From Melastoma dodecandrum (taxonomy: Eukaryota; Streptophyta; Magnoliopsida; Myrtales; Melastomataceae), in assembly GCA_029817715.1 (NCBI GenBank), contig JARUPY010000559.1, positions 54,902 through 118,901 on the forward strand: a stretch of DNA of 64,000 bases. Reading direction: 5' to 3'. This document shows, piece after piece, positions 22,539-34,054 of the stretch. The first letter of the stretch is position 1. Every line of letters begins with the position of its first letter. A program made the translations under genes and the position numbers. Below the pieces are notes generated by a model that saw nothing but the letters and a program-made list of their open reading frames with translations, did not search any database and had not been told where the DNA came from.

Positions 22539-23265
22539 AGTGGGAGTGGGTGGGAGGGGGGGGGGGGAATGGAACGATGATTATTAGAAGATGATTAAGA
22601 TGCAATCATCTCCCATTAATTCGGTACGTGATTTGTTAATTAAGAGATTTTCATTTTTCACGTACTAACTAATGAAATAAGGATGTTGGTTGTATTTATT
22701 TTATTTTAAGGAGAAGACGGGAGTTGGGCGTCGGTGTGTATAAATAAGATAGTAAGAGAAAATGGGAGTCAGAAGACAACAAATGAAAAAATAATAGTAA
22801 ATGGGACGCGGATTTGCAGCTGTTTTTAAATAACTTTTCTTTTTCTTTTTAAATAATAAAAGGAATAGTTGTTGTACATGCGGTGCACAACAACACTGGT
22901 CGAATTTGCAAGGTTTTTTTTATTTAAATATTCGACCGATTTTTTAATGAATTCGTTTTTTGGACTATTGGAATAAATTCGATTTTCTAGCTTTTTTTTT
23001 CGATGCCCTTAGACAATTTATCAAGATTTTGTAAATTATTTATACAATTATTTAATTTTTTATGTTTTATCTTTTATGGCTTCAATATGATTTACTTGAT
23101 GCTAAAAGTTTAAAAGCTTTTAATTTTAGAACGATAGTTAAAGATAATTTCTGGTGTTCAAAAGTAAATTACGTATTACCTAAACTGATTTAAAAGGTAG
23201 CAAATAAATGTTCAAAAATGTAAAGTTTTTATGTCCTAAACATTTAAATTTGTAAATAGAATAAA
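22539..23265. other. AT-rich intergenic region
   Basis: No gene seen. A G-run lies at about 22556-22567. From about 22780 the sequence is mostly A and T. Confidence 0.5.
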
Positions 23266-23270
23266 AAATT

Positions 23271-23732
23271 TGGCGAGGAAATTCAGCTATCGTGTCGAGC
23301 ATCGATGGTGAAACTTAAACAACAAACAATACACGCAAGATTTACATGATTCGGCCAAAACCGGCCTACGTCCACGGAGAGGTCCTCCGGAGATTCCACT
23401 AGACAGCCGAGATTACAAAAGCATCAAGTGTGTCGCTCACCCACCCGAGATACAAGAAAATCCTAACCCCGAATCCCGTAGAATAACCTCTACCATGACT
23501 CGATGATTTTCTCTCTCGCGCATCCACCGTGTCACACCATCATGCCTAATAAACTAGACAAATCCCCCCTATTTATAGATATCCACGAACAGGAAATCTT
23601 AACCAAATAGGATACTAGAATATTACCCATATATAATCTAATATATCACAATATTAGAAAATATATACTTGCAATATCTTCCATAATATTACGTAATCTC
23701 AAAAGATCTCAACTTCGAACCAAATCCTAACA
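23271..23732 (-). repeat. 3' LTR of the copia derivative
   Basis: Starts tggcgaggaaattcag and ends aatcctaaca on the plus strand. It contains the block gattcggccaaaaccggcc. It pairs with 25367-25830. Confidence 0.88.
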
Positions 23733-25366
23733 ATCTCCACATTGGGCCGAAGTTACCGAATTCTCCTTCCCTGGACCTTCGGAGCCCCGAAGAGCTCACC
23801 CCTTCATCTGTCGTGTCTTCTTGAGAGCGTTGCCATCACCTTTGACTATCGCTCTACCCTTCACACGACCGCAGTACTCGCGCTCCCGAGCAACCACCGT
23901 ATATTGTGGCTCCAGCTCTATCATGCGCTCTGCACTCAATACCTTATTGGTATCCCGAGAAGTCATACATGTTGTCTGTTGCCAGACCTCTCCATTTGGA
24001 ACTTTAATCCGCTCCACCTCACTCTTGACTTCACCGTCAATATAAGCATCATCACCAAACTTCCTCATCGTTTTCACCTTGCTTGACACCCTCAAGCCCG
24101 TACACATCGCCCGTGTACCCGCGTTGCTAGCTAACGCTCCACCTCAACAAATAACCCCGGATCCGCATCCCGTCGAGCCATGTGTGAAGTTGTCACTCAC
24201 GACTTTTCCGAGAAGATGATAAATACCTCTAATCTTCTTCGCCTTCATCAGCACAAGGTTCCTCGAATAACGTTTAGGACTCCACCTCCTAAATAACATC
24301 GGCATCCCTCGTCATCCAATGCTCCAAGGAAAATCAAATTTTTCTTCAGCTCCGGAGCCTTACTACGCCATCATGCATCTTGATGCTCACTATACCAACT
24401 CCAGCCACCAGACACTCTGAGTTGTTTCCCATGTAAACCTTACCCGAACCAACTTTCTGGTAAGCTGAGAAGTACTCCCTGTGTGGTGTCATACGATAGG
24501 TACATCCAGAATTAAGAATCAATTGATCACCTGTAAGTGTTTGTTGTGGCCGTAAAAACTTTGTCGTCGCCATCCGTCGAGCTCGTCTCCGTGAATACAA
24601 CTATGTTCTCACTCGACGACCCATTCAATTTTCCCTTCTCCTTGCAATCCCTTTTCCAATGTCCCTTCTTTCAGCACCTCCAACACGATGCATGCTTTTT
24701 AGACTTTGACCTCGATCGGTCACTTCTCCCACGATCTTGGTCGTTCCTTACTACGAGCCCAACGTCAGAATAGGAATTCCCTTCACCATTCCTTTTCCTG
24801 TGATAGAATACCAACAAAGCACCAACAACATCCTCAAAGTCTAGCGTCTTCTTACCCCACGTTAAAGTCGTACAACGATTTTCGTAAGCATCTGTGCTTG
24901 GTAACGAGTTCAGAAGAATTAACGCCTTGTCTTCCTCGTCGAACTTCACATCAATCCTCAATAAATCGCTCATGAGCCGATTGAATGCACTGATGTGTTG
25001 GCTCAAATCCGAGCCCGCCTCCATCTTTAGACCGTACAATTTCTGCTTGAGATAGAGCTTGTTCGACAACGACTTTGACATGTACCTGGACTCCAGTTCT
25101 GCCACACCACTGCTGGCGACTCCTCGTTCATCACGTCGTCTGCAAAACAAAGCCTCATGGTTGACACCACTTTTGCCTCCATCTCCATCCAATCTGTGTT
25201 GCTCATGTCCGTCGGTTTTCTTTCTGCCAACGCCTTCAGCTGCACCAACAAATCCTTCACCCTCCGCTGCCATAGTCCGAAGTTCCTAGTCCCGTCGAAC
25301 TTCATCACATCGAACTTTGCGGGTGAAATCCCAGTCATCTTCACGACCCGCTCTGATACTAATTAT

Positions 25367-25830
25367 TGGGGAAATTCAGTTGTCGTGCCGAGCCTTGATG
25401 GTGAAACTTGGACAAAAAACAGCACACGCGAGATTTACGTGGTTCGGCCAAAACCGGCCTACGTCCACGGGGAGGTCCTCTGGAAATTCCACTAGACAAC
25501 CGAGATTACAAAAGCACTAAGTGTGTCGCTCACCCACCCGAGATACAAGAAAATCATAACCCCGAATCCCGTAGAATAACCTTTACCCTGAGTCGATGAT
25601 TTTCTCTCTCGAATGCCACACACTCATCGTGTCACACCACCATGCCTAATAAACTAGACAAATCATCTATTTATAGATCTCCACTAATAGGAAATCTTAG
25701 CCAAATAGGATACTAGAATATTACCCATATATAATCTAATATATCACAATATTAGAAAATATATGCCTGCAATATGTTCCGTAATATTACGTAATCTCAA
25801 AAGATTTCAACTTCGAACCAAATCCTAACA
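25367..25830 (-). repeat. 5' LTR of the copia derivative
   Basis: Starts tggggaaattcagttgtcg and ends aatcctaaca. It carries gtggttcggccaaaaccgg. Differences from the other LTR are scattered substitutions and small indels (for example caaatcccccctattt against caaatcatctattt), so the insertion is not recent. Confidence 0.88.
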
Positions 25831-25835
25831 AAATT

Positions 25836-27574
25836 AAATTCAATATTTAAGACTTCATCTGAATAAGTCTTAGAATTATATTACAAACCTATGTGGAGGC
25901 TATTAAAATGGACAAAGCAGTGTCGGCACAAAGTGCAACTGGATCGATAAATACTATGAAGAAGATATTACGTATAATCATTTTGAATTTCATATTCATC
26001 AGTTATAGTGAATTTGTCTGACTCGTCTATCACATCGACATAGCTTCTAATTGAAGAATGTTTTTTTTTAAATGATAATTTAAGGATAAGAAACCATACG
26101 TTCCTTCCCTCAGTCCTACCAAGGAAATCTCATTCATGCATAACTTCCTTGTTTAAGGTTCACTTGCGGAGTTCGGCCTCACGCCTCTATAGTACTAATT
26201 TTCAAATTCGTCAAACAATACCTCTAATTCGATGTCAGGATAATTGAATTTAGCCGAAAAAATTGAGTCATTGTTTTAAATACCTAATTTCCTCTTTGGT
26301 TAAACTCGGTGTTTAAAACACTAGGTTAAGGGGTTATTTGTGAAACCCTAATTCGTGAAATATTGTGTAGTTGAACATTCTTACGCATTTTAATAATCTA
26401 ATTATTTTCAATATTTTAACAATAAGATCGATGAGCATTTCTTTAGACGAAACATAATCATGTTTTTTTATTGATCTAAAAAGTGATGTTTGGGTTCAGA
26501 AATATATTTGGAAGAGTTCTTACATTCAACAAATATAATTAGTTGGAAATTCTCAATTTATCGCCAATTTATTAGAAGGATACTTCACCAACGATACTCA
26601 ATCGATCAAAAACTTGATTTTTATAAATTTTTCAAAATCGCAATTTGAGTAAAGTATCATTTTAACAAATTGGCGTGAACAACAGGGAGGTAAACAGTGA
26701 ACTACTTATGAGTACATATTTAACAGACTTTTTCAAAGGTATTACAGCACAAACCTCTTATTATAAGAGTTGGATAAATATCAAATTGATGCCCATATGC
26801 TTGTTTGAAAACCATCTTATCGATAAATTTTATATCTTGTTCTTTTACATCAAAGAATAAAAATACACACATCAACGGCATCATATTTTGAAAATTTTAT
26901 GCGAGAAAAGTAAAAATCAAAACATTTATAAAAATTTCATATTTTTGTTTCTCAAAATCTTCATCTCATTGACTGATTTTTTCTGACTTAATGTAGAAAT
27001 TGATGATGGGGTTATCTTCACTTGGAAGGTACTAATTAAGTGAAGGACCCCAACCCCTATATATGCATATGACCCGGATCTTGTTTATCCAGCAGGTGAG
27101 TTTATTTCCCAACGCTTAATCTGCTTATATTTTATACTTTTTCAAACTATTTGAATCAAAAATGTTTTCAGGCTGAAGGTATAAGAATTATGAACACATC
27201 TAAGAGATTGATTTGCGGCAGAGTTTAAGATGGGTGCGGAGTCCATGATGGAGGTTGAGCCTCAGCGCAATGGACTTTATCTCGCTCGGTGATTCTACCA
27301 TACGCAAGTCCTAGAAGAAACTAAATACTGGAGCATCGGATGCATGCATTCTATCAACCAAGCATAACGAGCAAGTTCCCAGAGCAACATGTGGTCGAGA
27401 GGGGAAATGGGCACCAAACCCAATAGAGTCAACACAGAACTCCCCATATGGAACTTGTAAAAGAATCGAAGCTGCAAGGTGTTGAATTCGGTGACAGAAT
27501 GGATTCAATGAAAAATTTCCAGTTGAAACCTTTTCTATTCATGCAAGGGCCGGTGCGAGGGGGATAGAACTCCA
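25836..27574. other. AT-rich intergenic region
   Basis: No gene seen in about 1.7 kb. From 27230 to 27570 the composition becomes more balanced and probably includes the 3' untranslated region of the next gene. Confidence 0.45.
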
Positions 27575-28571
27575 CTAGTCGTCGTATGAGGCATGGGGAG
27601 CAGCGGTGCATCCCGGGTCGAAGGGATCTTCGGATCCACAGCAGTGCCAGTACTGATAAACCTTTCCTGAGTCGGGAGTATTCAAGGTGCCCCCACTGTA
27701 TACACTCTCGAACTTCCTCCTCGTTTCCCCTGGAGGTAGAATCAACAGAAACCAACTCATGAGAATCCAGACATCAACAGCTCCAGCAAAGATCAACCGG
27801 AAAAAGACACCTGCAATGGGAGCCTCAGCGTCCAAGAAATGACAAAACTCTCGGACACAGATAACGTTTCTGCTGGCGCAATTTCTTATACAACAGCACC
27901 TAATGAATTTCATATAGATTACGCATAGACCAGAGACATCCCCGTTCACTGGACACATTCTACTTGAGATGACTGAGACCGACCTATTCTAACAGTGCAA
28001 AACACCCGGCTGGCTGACATGACCCTGATATTAACTCTGTTTGCCGACTAATTGGCAATGATAACTCTGCTAACAGTGAGGGGAATGAATCGCCCGTGGT
28101 GACGACATTCTGCCATAGCAATTCAACATGCATCTACCAATACTCATTTCCACCTGCACTTCCCGGCATCATCGATTACTGCAGCAAGTCCGAAGCTTGG
28201 CTGCAGCCCGATTCCCAGAATTGTCAAAAGGCGAAGATATCGACGCGGGCGAAGGCAAATCGTCAAAAGAACAGGAACTGACAATCAATTTGATAAATCA
28301 GAGGAGAGGAGCGACCTCCGAAGTGGGCGGTGTGGAAGCGACAAGCACGAGGGTGATTGAGCAAAGGGTCGAACTGCGTCTTGCAGTTCTTGCACGTCCT
28401 CAGGTTATTGTCCGAAGAGGAACAACCTCGGACGGTCAGAGCCCGGGCGGGCGGTTCCCTTCGGACATGAACGAGATTGGATGCCCGATTCCGGGATTGA
28501 GGAACCGAAGACGGAGATAAAACGGAGAAAGAGGTGGAGAGAGACGCCGAGATGGCCATTTCCACGGACAC
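27575..28571 (-). CDS. Conserved plant protein with Cys-rich C-terminal domain, likely chloroplast
   Basis: Two exons, 28316-28571 and 27575-27729, in matching phase, giving 136 residues. The first ~60 residues (MSVEMAISASLSTSFSVLSP, then SSVPQSRNRASN) resemble a chloroplast transit peptide. The conserved part begins CKNCKTQFDPLLNHPRACRF and continues HTAHFGGETRRKFESVYSGG and GKVYQYWHCCGSEDPFDPGC, ending APHASYDD. Paired Cys (C-x2-C, CC, C) and His residues suggest a zinc site. I recall closely similar uncharacterised proteins in other plants but no assigned function. An alternative start four codons later (MAISAS) is possible. Confidence 0.82.
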
Positions 28572-29794
28572 GAATCGTCCACTTCCTCTTCCGAGGCCGC
28601 CGGAATGACCGACGGCGGTTGGTCAACGATCACTTGACAAGGGCAACTTCTTTCTGATTGGCGTGCTTAATGAGCGCAAAAATCATATATTCTTTCTTTG
28701 TACGAAATAACGATTCGTACAAAGAAAATAATTTTAAAATTTATTACATAATACTAATAATTCGGTATGTTTAACATAGAGTATATTTATAAAAAGTTAA
28801 GAAATATGTTTTAAACATTTCTTTGTAGACAAATTCGACAATTTTAAGGTCGATTTAAAGGAAAAATTCATGGTTTACTGCGACTTAGGCGTATGGAAGA
28901 TCTGGCCAAAGAAGGTGCTAGCCCCAGTAAAAGTTTGCTAGTAGATGCCCTTCAATCGCGGAAACAACGACTTAAACAAATTTCGCCAGCGACTAAAACA
29001 TAACATTTAGGGAATTTTTTATGTGAAATTGTATTTTGTAAATTGTTTTTGAAATAACTTTGATGTCGGGAGGGATACCTTTATTTCTCTACAGGCAGGT
29101 CCGACCCAAAACACCAGTTCCATGAAAACAAATCCCATGAAAGCGGGGAAAACAACTCTTCCCAAGCCCCATACAAAAAGCAAACTACTCCCACCCATAT
29201 ACGAATGGCCTAACATCCACAAGCGCCGAACGGGATAATTGAATCGCCCTCCACGGTTACAACTTGGAGCAAACGAGCACCAAAAGTGGCATCTTTTCAC
29301 GACCCAACAAAAGGTAAGGGCGGACTCCGAAGAACCTGCGTGTTGGTACTGACAATGGTGTGCTGAAGGACGTCCAGGAGGTGAAGCGAGCGGAGTCCAT
29401 CCTTGGGTTCGTTGTTAGGCTCAGAGGAGAGATGGAATAAAAAGAAACAACCAGAAGCTTCCTGTTGTGCTTTTGTCTTAAATGTTGCGAACAAACATAG
29501 ATTAAAGGGGTCATGTTATGGAATTTGTTTGTCGGCCTATGTCATCGCGTGTAATCTGGCAAACAATCACGTTGTTCTGCATCCGATTATGCAGCCTTAT
29601 TCTGACAAAAACATCTCTTGGAGGAGTTCTTCCTTTCTTTTTCTTATTAGTCCTGAGACAAAAATGTTCTTATTGGCAACATTACAGGACAAATACAATG
29701 AGAGGGGGCAACATGTTATCAGCAAATGTTTTTTTTTTTCTGCATAGGGCCTAGAGATAATGAAACAACAGAGTGAAATAAGCGATATATGAAT
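28572..29794. other. Intergenic region
   Basis: Holds the promoter of the Cys-rich gene (right after 28571) and, near 29795, the 3' flank of pyridoxal kinase. Minus frames at 29019-29514 (for example one beginning MDSARFTSWTSFSTPL) have no recognisable domain. A palindromic segment (cgaaataacgattcg, with tctttgtac / gtacaaaga arms) lies at about 28692-28726. Confidence 0.4.
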
Positions 29795-32700
29795 CTAAAT
29801 GAATCTCTCGGCCTTCAACTTCACTTGAGGGTTTCGGATGTCATCCTGGCTTTGTATCAGTCGGATCTCCAGGCTGCTTGTTTGGGGATCGAATCCGGCG
29901 CTCACGTAGTCGTCCACAGTTCTTTGGATTACAGCCTATGAAAATGATGCCCCCCCCCCCCCCCCAACAAAGAGAGCAAATGACCGTCAACATCCCAGGT
30001 TGCAGTTTAAGTAGATGGTCCTAAGAAATGACCAGTGAAAGCACCTGTAAGCTGCAGACTGCAAGCTCTGCTGCTTTATCGAGGTTATCTGGGTATTTCT
30101 GTACAAGAACAAAATTGCTGATCAATGTTGCACTCTTTTACAAGACTTATTTCGATGGACTATAGAATGCAATTGAGTTTGAATGATTACATTGCTCCAA
30201 CCCAGTAGAAGCGCCGTCATGAGATCTCCGGTCCCCTAAATACATATAATAGGACAATCGTCAAGAGAATGCTACCGAGAATAGTAGTTCTTGTTCTGAA
30301 AAAGCAAGGCTCTTTAGCATGTCCAAGCAACAATAGATGAATTTCATTTGAAGCCAGTAGTAGCATCACCCACATGCATGACTGATCTACCGCTGGCGGG
30401 TTATACAATAAGTGATGGATTGAAGATAATATATGTACCGTGAAGTATGCTGGAATTTTTGGAATCAAAATCTTGAATTGCTCGGGGGCCAGACCCTACA
30501 ACAGAAACCCAATTTAAAATCGAGAAGTTTCTACCACAGATTGATGCACAGATACATTGGCTGGGAGGCATAAAGTTGTCTCTTCTTTAAAAATGAAAGA
30601 AGTTAGTCCAGACGAAAAAAAATGTAAATCAACCTTTTCTTTCAGATGACTGCCGATAAGGAGGAGATTCCCATTAATGTTTATGCTAGTGATAACCACC
30701 TGAGATGGAACACAGATAATCAGCTCAGTAGAATCAACCAATCACAAAAAGCCTTATTTCATCTGTTACCTGGACGAATCCAAGATCAAATAGTTCGTCA
30801 TATAACACCTACTTTTAGATTACCTTAGAAGGACCAGCTTCATGAAGTTTATTGCATGCTTCCCTACCATCTGTTTCAGACACTATCCTAATGAACGCAG
30901 AGAGATAGAGAGACAATTCTAGTCAGAAAGAAACCCGAAAGGCATGAAATTAATGCCTCAAATTGATAAGGAGTTGGAAGACAAGGGTGCACATCAAACT
31001 CAGGAGCCATCTCAGTTAACATCATATATTAACACACCTTGAATCGGTTAAGAGCTCTGCTTCAAATTGATTAGGGGTCAGCATAGAAGCCACAGGAACA
31101 ACCTAAAACATAAATTTTAGGTTATAACTACCAAATAGAAGAAAATGATTGGAAGCAATCAATGATAAGATAAAACAATGCGAAGACTAAACCCGAAGGA
31201 AAATTTTTTAGTGTCCATATAGATCTTATGCTTGTCAGAGTCATGCTCATGTGGAATGCATATGAATAAACAGAAGAGAACTCTGATATGTATATCTCAC
31301 CTTTTCACGGTAGACATTTATCAGTTCCCTCGGGACGTAGAGCTTTCCATCATCACCCATTACAGGATCACAAACTACATATGATGGGACAGATTTCATA
31401 AGCAATGATACAGCAGCATTTTTCAGGCCAATTTGACTGAATGACCAAACATCAAGCAGAAGCCAAAAGCTAGAGTTAACAACTACGACTTGAATTAATA
31501 ACATTGAAGACCAAGTTTCTCACGCTTTTAAATAATAAGGCTAAAGCATTTAAACATTAAGATAAATTTTATCAGCCCTATAAATTATTTCTATTGAATT
31601 ATTTCAAGGGCTGTCAGAGTAGAAGTCTCATTAAATATCAGCTGCAAGCAGACATATTTAATAATAAAATCTCACCATATGCTAGTTTTGGATTTACAGA
31701 GCGGAGTTTCTTGACAACTTCCAACACAGTATCCAAAAAAGAAACAGACCCTATGTAACCTGAAAATCAGCATTGACGCTAATAATCAAAATAAACAAAT
31801 GACAAAGGCCAATGATACTTTGCATTGGTTTGCTGAACGGTTAAACTATTACAATAAACCCAGTAATTACCCATCATGGTATTTAATATACCTGTCAATA
31901 GATGGGTGTAGTAAAGCAAATTGTTGGCTTCGAGCCCTTCTACTATATCACACAACTGTTGTCCATTCAGAATCTGACCCTTAAAAGTAGGATAACCTGC
32001 AGACATTGCAGACCATATATAAATCATGACTTGATTCTATAAGCAAGAACGTGGGTCGAACTTGCAGCACATAATGAGAAATGAAGTCACATAACCAACA
32101 GAATTATCAAGAGTTTACCCGTATGATTCGAGAATTGCACTGAATTAATGGGGTCAACATCATAGCCAAGAAGTTGGAGTGGAAAGACAGCAGACTTGTT
32201 CCCCACATATCCCTGGTGTAAAAAAGGCCAAATAAAAGACAATCGCACTGAAGATTCAACCGCATTTATAAGATAAAATGTATGAATAGAAAAAAGCAAG
32301 CCCCCTTAAAACCTATCAGTGATTTCGTCATACTATAATCATGGATTAGTACGAAACAGCCAATGAGACAATGATGGATAAGTACGAAACGGCCAATAAG
32401 ACGCTGATTTTCTTCTTCGCAGCCATGAAATGACCAGATTAGTTGGTGCTGGCATCTGCCATCGAAGTGAAACCGGGTTCTCATAGGACAAAGGAGTTCA
32501 ACCGTAGGAGAGTTACCAACATTCAGAGCTTAGACTGACTACAACCAGAAAAATCCTAGAACCCTGGAATCCAAACTAAACAAGGAGATATGCCTTCTCC
32601 ACTTCGTTCTGTAACAACCTCCATTTCAGCAATCATCCACTCACAGAAAAACTGTCACAAGGGACCGACCAATCAAAGGTTCCAAGGTCAGACAACACCG

Positions 32701-32826
32701 TCAACCCATTATCTCAAAACCTCGAAAAAGGGACAAAACCTGAACGGTGTGGGACTGAATGCTGAGGACTCGGCCGGTTTCCGACGGCAGAGCAAGGGAA
32801 AGGATCGGCGGCGTAATTCGCGACAT
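29795..32826 (-). CDS. PDXK: Pyridoxal kinase (SOS4-type)
   Basis: Twelve exons on the minus strand: 32740-32826, 32119-32212, 31892-31996, 31676-31759, 31301-31374, 31038-31102, 30824-30887, 30634-30699, 30439-30495, 30191-30235, 30045-30098 and 29795-29935. The sum is 936 bp, 311 residues, with all phases consistent. It phosphorylates pyridoxal, pyridoxine and pyridoxamine (vitamin B6 salvage to PLP) in the cytosol. Key features: [20 protein letters not shown] near the start, [51 protein letters not shown], and the kinase signature TGTGD (residues about 232-236) holding the catalytic Asp. It ends [19 protein letters not shown]. In Arabidopsis the gene is SOS4, needed for salt tolerance and root hairs. 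The start MSRITPP is chosen; an in-frame ATG 25 codons upstream exists. Confidence 0.95.
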
Positions 32827-33049
32827 CCCCGGTGAGCGTCTAAGGATCGATAAGGATTTGGGATAACTACCCCATGAAAAGTCAACGCCGTCAGAATTCA
32901 AAGATCGTTCCTTTCTTCCTCCTCCTTCCCTCCTCCTTCCCTTACTTTTTCGCGTTGCCCCGACCCGAAAGTCAAGACCTCGTGACTTATGCGGGTTGCC
33001 CCTTTTCAGGGGGAAAAGCGTCGGCCCATTACATCCTCAGCAGCCCAAC

Positions 33050-33410
33050 CTCCACTGTAAGAAGGCCCACTAGTTAGCCGACGGGGACGCCCCTTTTGGC
33101 GTCGTTCGACGCTTCCTCGCTGTCCGGTCGGTTGGAGAGGATGGTTTGTTTGCAGATGGAGCATGAGAAGGCGACGATGCAGATGAACGCTGATGCTTGT
33201 CAGAACCAGTTGCAGATCCTCGGTGTGATGGTTAGGATGGTGTGTCAATTGTACGGGTCGATTGGAGGGGGTGGTGTAGGCAGTGGTGGCATTGGTGGGT
33301 TGAACTTGGACCCTCATCAGGTCCTCCAGAACTTGCACCACCACCACCCTTCCGGCTTAGACAATGGTGTTGAGCCTGATGGAGGGAGTTCTCCTTCGAA
33401 ATTCCTGTAG
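33050..33410 (+). pseudogene. Unrecognised 3' exon-like fragment
   Basis: An open stretch of about 110 codons begins after a possible acceptor (ctagttag at about 33076) and ends at a stop at 33408-33410. It reads SLSGRLERMVCLQMEHEKAT then QNQLQILGVMVRMVCQLYGS, a likely amphipathic or coiled helix. A Gly/His-rich tail follows. There is no ATG at its beginning and no upstream exon. It looks like the C-terminal helix of a transcription-factor-type protein (trihelix-like is a guess), kept as a gene fragment. It could also be the last exon of a gene I failed to join. Confidence 0.35.
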
Positions 33411-34054
33411 GATGTCCTGTTGATGAGAGCCTTGCTGCTTATGCTGTTGTTGTAGTAGTCCTTTTTCTATGTCAAAACCCATCTGACTTACCGTAGACCT
33501 GTGGTCGAATCCGCACATGGGGTGAATACGAATACCAGATGGAATCTTTATGGCTGCTAGTTCATTTCCTTGATTGATGAAATAATCCACCAGCGAGGCT
33601 GGGTATTGAGGATGATGATTATGTCCGTGTTAAGGAAAATGACCGTTATTGGATCCTGTTCTGTTTTTCTTCCCAGCAACTGTCGTTGTTTCGATTTCTT
33701 AAGGGAGTTCTGTGTGATGATGAAAACCTGCTGGTTTAGTCTCGCTTGCTTTTCGTCGCCTAATTTGGTGTGGTCTGCAAAAGAGACTCTTCGTCCCTGT
33801 CTTGATGCTTTGTCAATATAATATGATGAAGATGATTGAAGAAATAGCGCAAATCACGGTCCCTGTTAGAGGGCAGCAGCCCCCATCTATTATTTCTTGA
33901 TTGTCTCTTCATTGTCTTCTAACATCACATTGCAGTTAAAATAGACTTTGTAAGAGTTGTCTTGTCCCCTTCCTTACCTGTTGTTTTTCTATCTTATTGA
34001 AAGGGGGTAGGGGAGGTGGTTACAGTTCACAGGTTTAGTCCGTCCGTCCATTTG

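Larger units (their letters stand above)
23271..25830 (-). mobile_element. Ty1/copia deletion derivative with two LTRs and target duplication
   Basis: The element is 2.56 kb. LTRs are at 23271-23732 and 25367-25830, about 463 bp each and clearly homologous over their full length. The 5-bp target duplication aaatt is present at 23266-23270 and 25831-25835. On the minus strand the PBS (agtatcagagcgggtcgtga, about 25338-25362) follows the LTR. Gag follows with MKFDGTRNFGLWQRRVKDLL, LYLKQKLYGLKMEAGSDLSQ and ILLNSLPSTDAYENRCTTLT, then a CCHC knuckle (CWRC…KKGHWKRDC) broken by a stop. The protease region reads LILNSGCTYRMTPHREYFSA, with Asn where the catalytic Asp of D-S-G should be. Integrase, reverse transcriptase and RNase H are absent. 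Gag also carries a frameshift. The copy cannot move on its own. Confidence 0.9.

Noticed and set aside
21923..22539. Long plus-strand frames over the DUF4228 gene
   Set aside because: Shadow frames of a GC-rich coding exon. The minus-strand frame has the family motifs.
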